Positions 52,430 through 54,043 of a stretch of DNA of 54,043 nt are shown in pieces. A program made the position numbers and the translations under genes. Below the pieces are notes generated by a model. It saw only the letters and a list, made by a program, of their open reading frames with translations. It was not told where the DNA came from and did not search any database. The stretch's first letter is position 1. Every line of letters begins with the position of its first letter. The DNA is taken from positions 1 through 54,043 of the forward strand of contig UCOA01000088.1 in the NCBI GenBank assembly GCA_900474095.1, given 5' to 3'. Origin of the DNA: Hyphomicrobiales bacterium (GTDB taxonomy: Bacteria > Pseudomonadota > Alphaproteobacteria > Rhizobiales > Rhizobiaceae).

Positions 52430-53337
52430 TCGACACCCTGATCCAGGGCATTCTGCTTGGCGGCTATTATGCCGTCATCGCCTGCGGCCTGTCCTTCATG
52501 TTCTCCGTCATGCGGATCATCAATCTCGCCCATGGCAGCTTGGCGGTCGGATCGGGCTATGGTCTGTGGCTGCTCGCCTCCAGGTTCGGCATCCCGCCCT
52601 TTGCCGGGCTGTTGATCGTGCTGCCCGTCATGGCGGGCGTCGGATGGCTGCTGCAGCGCTATCTGCTCGAGCGCAGTGCCCGCGGCGGTGCGCTCCTGCC
52701 GATCCTCACCACCTTCGGTCTCGCCATCGTCATCGACAACCTGCTGTTCGAGCAGTTCGGCGCCGACACACGCTCGCTCGCCCCCTTCATCGGCAGCCTG
52801 TCCTACGACAGCTGGGAACTTCCCGGCGGGATCTATGTCGGCAAGCTCGCCATCCTGATGATGGCAACAGCCATTGCCCTGCTTGGTGGCCTGCAGTTCT
52901 TCCTCAGTCGCTTTGCCCTCGGCCGCGCCATCCGCGCAACGGCGGAGGATCCCGACACGGCCGGTCTCGTCGGCATCGACGCCCGCAAGGTCAATGCACT
53001 GGCGGCGGCGATCGCCATGGTCACGGTCGGCATCGCCGGTGCCTTCCTCGGCATGCGCGCCACCTTCGATCCTTATTCCGGCGGCCCGCAACTGCTCTTC
53101 GCCTTCGAGGCGGCCGTGATCGGTGGGGCGGGCTCGCTCTGGGGCACCCTCATCGGCGGGGTCGTGCTCGGCCTTGCCCAGTCGCTCGGCGCGCAATTAC
53201 ACCCGCAGGGCTTCCTGATCGGCGGCCACATCGCCTTCCTCCTGGCGCTCTTCGCCCGGCTGTTCCTGACCGGCGTAGCCATCGTCGGCCGGGCCGGCAT
53301 CGGAAAAATCCGCCTACCGCTTGGGAGCAAGACATGA
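52426..53337 (+). CDS. livH: Liv-type ABC permease (LivH family)
   Basis: A 303-residue inner-membrane permease with about eight membrane segments. Start is a GTG in an overlap with LivF. The LivH pattern FMFSVMRIINLAHGSLAVGSG and the EAA-like region IRATAEDPDTAGLVGIDARKV are present, as is GGAGSLWGTLIGGVVLGL near the end. It partners with the LivM-type permease. Confidence 0.9.
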   Translation: MIDTLIQGILLGGYYAVIACGLSFMFSVMRIINLAHGSLAVGSGYGLWLLASRFGIPPFAGLLIVLPVMAGVGWLLQRYLLERSARGGALLPILTTFGLAIVIDNLLFEQFGADTRSLAPFIGSLSYDSWELPGGIYVGKLAILMMATAIALLGGLQFFLSRFALGRAIRATAEDPDTAGLVGIDARKVNALAAAIAMVTVGIAGAFLGMRATFDPYSGGPQLLFAFEAAVIGGAGSLWGTLIGGVVLGLAQSLGAQLHPQGFLIGGHIAFLLALFARLFLTGVAIVGRAGIGKIRLPLGSKT

Positions 53338-54043
53338 CAGCTCTCGCCAACGACATTTCCATCGAACGCTCGACCCGGTCATCCCGTCTTGCCCTGTCGA
53401 CCATGGCGGCGGTCCTCTGCCTCCTCGCCCTTGCGCCGCTCGTTCTCGGCGCGGGCGCGGTCGACCGGATGACGGCGCTGTTCGTCTACGTCATTCTCGC
53501 CGCCATGTGGAACGCGCTTGCCGGTTTCGGCGGCCTTGTTTCGGTCGGGCAACAGGTGTTCTTCGGCCTCGGCGCCTATTTCACCATCCGCCTTGCCGAT
53601 GCCGGGCTGAACCCGTTCCTCTCGCTGTTTGCCGCCGCCCTCATCACCGGCGCTATCTCACTGCCCCTGTCGCTCTTCATGCTGCGCCTGAAGGGCGGCG
53701 AGTTCGCTATCGGCATGTGGGTGATCTCCGCCCTGACGCATATGCTGGTCAATCTCGACCGGCTGATCCAGGGCGAGACCGGCACCTCGCTGATCTCGCT
53801 CAACGTCTACGACAGCAGCACGCGCCGCGCCGTCATCTACTGGCTGGCGCTCGCCTCGATGGCAGCCCTTCTTGGCATCCTCTTTGCCCTGCTGCGCAGC
53901 CGCACGGGCGCCGCAATCCAGGCGATCCGCGACAATGAGGACGCCGCCGCCTCCGTCGGCGTCCATGTCATCGGCACCAAGCGCCTGCTCTTCGTGCTTG
54001 CCGCCTTCGGCATCGCCGTTGCCGGCGGGCTGTGGCTGGCATC
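53334..54043 (+). CDS. livM: Liv-type ABC permease (LivM family), partial at window edge
   Basis: The frame begins at ATG 53334 (4-nt overlap with LivH) and is still open at the window end, so the product is incomplete: 236 codons are visible of an expected 330 or so. Membrane segments near the start, ALAGFGGLVSVGQQVFFGLG, and the EAA-like IQAIRDNEDAAASVGV segment identify LivM. No stop codon is seen inside the window. Confidence 0.88.
   Translation, partial: MTALANDISIERSTRSSRLALSTMAAVLCLLALAPLVLGAGAVDRMTALFVYVILAAMWNALAGFGGLVSVGQQVFFGLGAYFTIRLADAGLNPFLSLFAAALITGAISLPLSLFMLRLKGGEFAIGMWVISALTHMLVNLDRLIQGETGTSLISLNVYDSSTRRAVIYWLALASMAALLGILFALLRSRTGAAIQAIRDNEDAAASVGVHVIGTKRLLFVLAAFGIAVAGGLWLA

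Noticed and set aside
1-54043. CRISPR arrays, tRNA, rRNA and insertion sequences
   Set aside because: No regularly spaced direct repeats, cloverleaf-like sequence, rRNA blocks or transposase frames were recognised on either strand.

Overview
The window looks like a chromosome or large-replicon segment of a Rhizobiaceae alphaproteobacterium, most probably a Sinorhizobium/Ensifer relative. The support is high GC with strong codon bias, three copies of a rhizobial mosaic intergenic repeat (RIME-like), several other palindromic repeats that I recall from Rhizobiaceae genomes, a RirA-type iron operator (TGA-N9-TCA), and many solute-binding-protein ABC transporters. I see no rRNA, tRNA, CRISPR array, insertion sequence or phage gene. 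All genus-level statements are from memory, without a database search.

Layout. (1) 39-8359: an NDP-forming acyl-CoA synthetase, a CaiD-like carnitinyl-CoA dehydratase and a complete oligopeptide-family ABC transporter whose two ATPases are fused. (2) 8377-13032: a small exported PAAR-like protein, a CocE/NonD (S15-type) hydrolase, an exported MsrA, an HSL-type esterase and an orphan antitoxin-like small ORF. (3) 13132-19746: a LysR regulator, a putrescine-type ABC transporter and gamma-aminobutyraldehyde dehydrogenase (patD). (4) 19902-24064: an iron-regulated siderophore operon (TonB receptor, FhuF-like reductase, FhuP-like binding protein). (5) 24107-25293: a YciF/DUF892 protein and a small membrane protein. 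(6) 25304-32575: a methylated-amine demethylation cluster (two dimethylglycine/sarcosine-dehydrogenase-like flavoproteins and a Rieske demethylase) divergent from a LysR gene. (7) 32597-34363: a PAS-GGDEF-EAL protein. (8) 34604-36086: promoter, cobalamin riboswitch, cbtB and cbtA (cobalt uptake). (9) 36201-40696: a second FhuF, a GH144-like glucanase, a DUF1194 protein and a flavin amine oxidase. (10) 40815-46874: a second polyamine-type ABC operon ending in a hydantoin/Asp-Glu racemase, divergent from a GntR/FCD regulator. (11) 46965-54043: an AraC regulator divergent from an operon with a vanillin/salicylaldehyde-type aldehyde dehydrogenase and a branched-chain-amino-acid-type (Liv) ABC transporter, whose last permease runs off the window.

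The common theme is scavenging. Four ABC importers are each linked to one or two matching catabolic enzymes and a local regulator, and separate modules handle iron (siderophore) and cobalt (B12) supply. The most interesting structural point is that both polyamine-type operons carry a RIME-like repeat directly 3' of the binding-protein gene, where an mRNA hairpin could make the binding protein more abundant than the membrane parts. I found no clear evidence of a wholly new system. The best candidates for something undescribed are the Sec-exported, threefold PAAR-like protein at 8410-8745 and the variant Cys spacing in the first FhuF.
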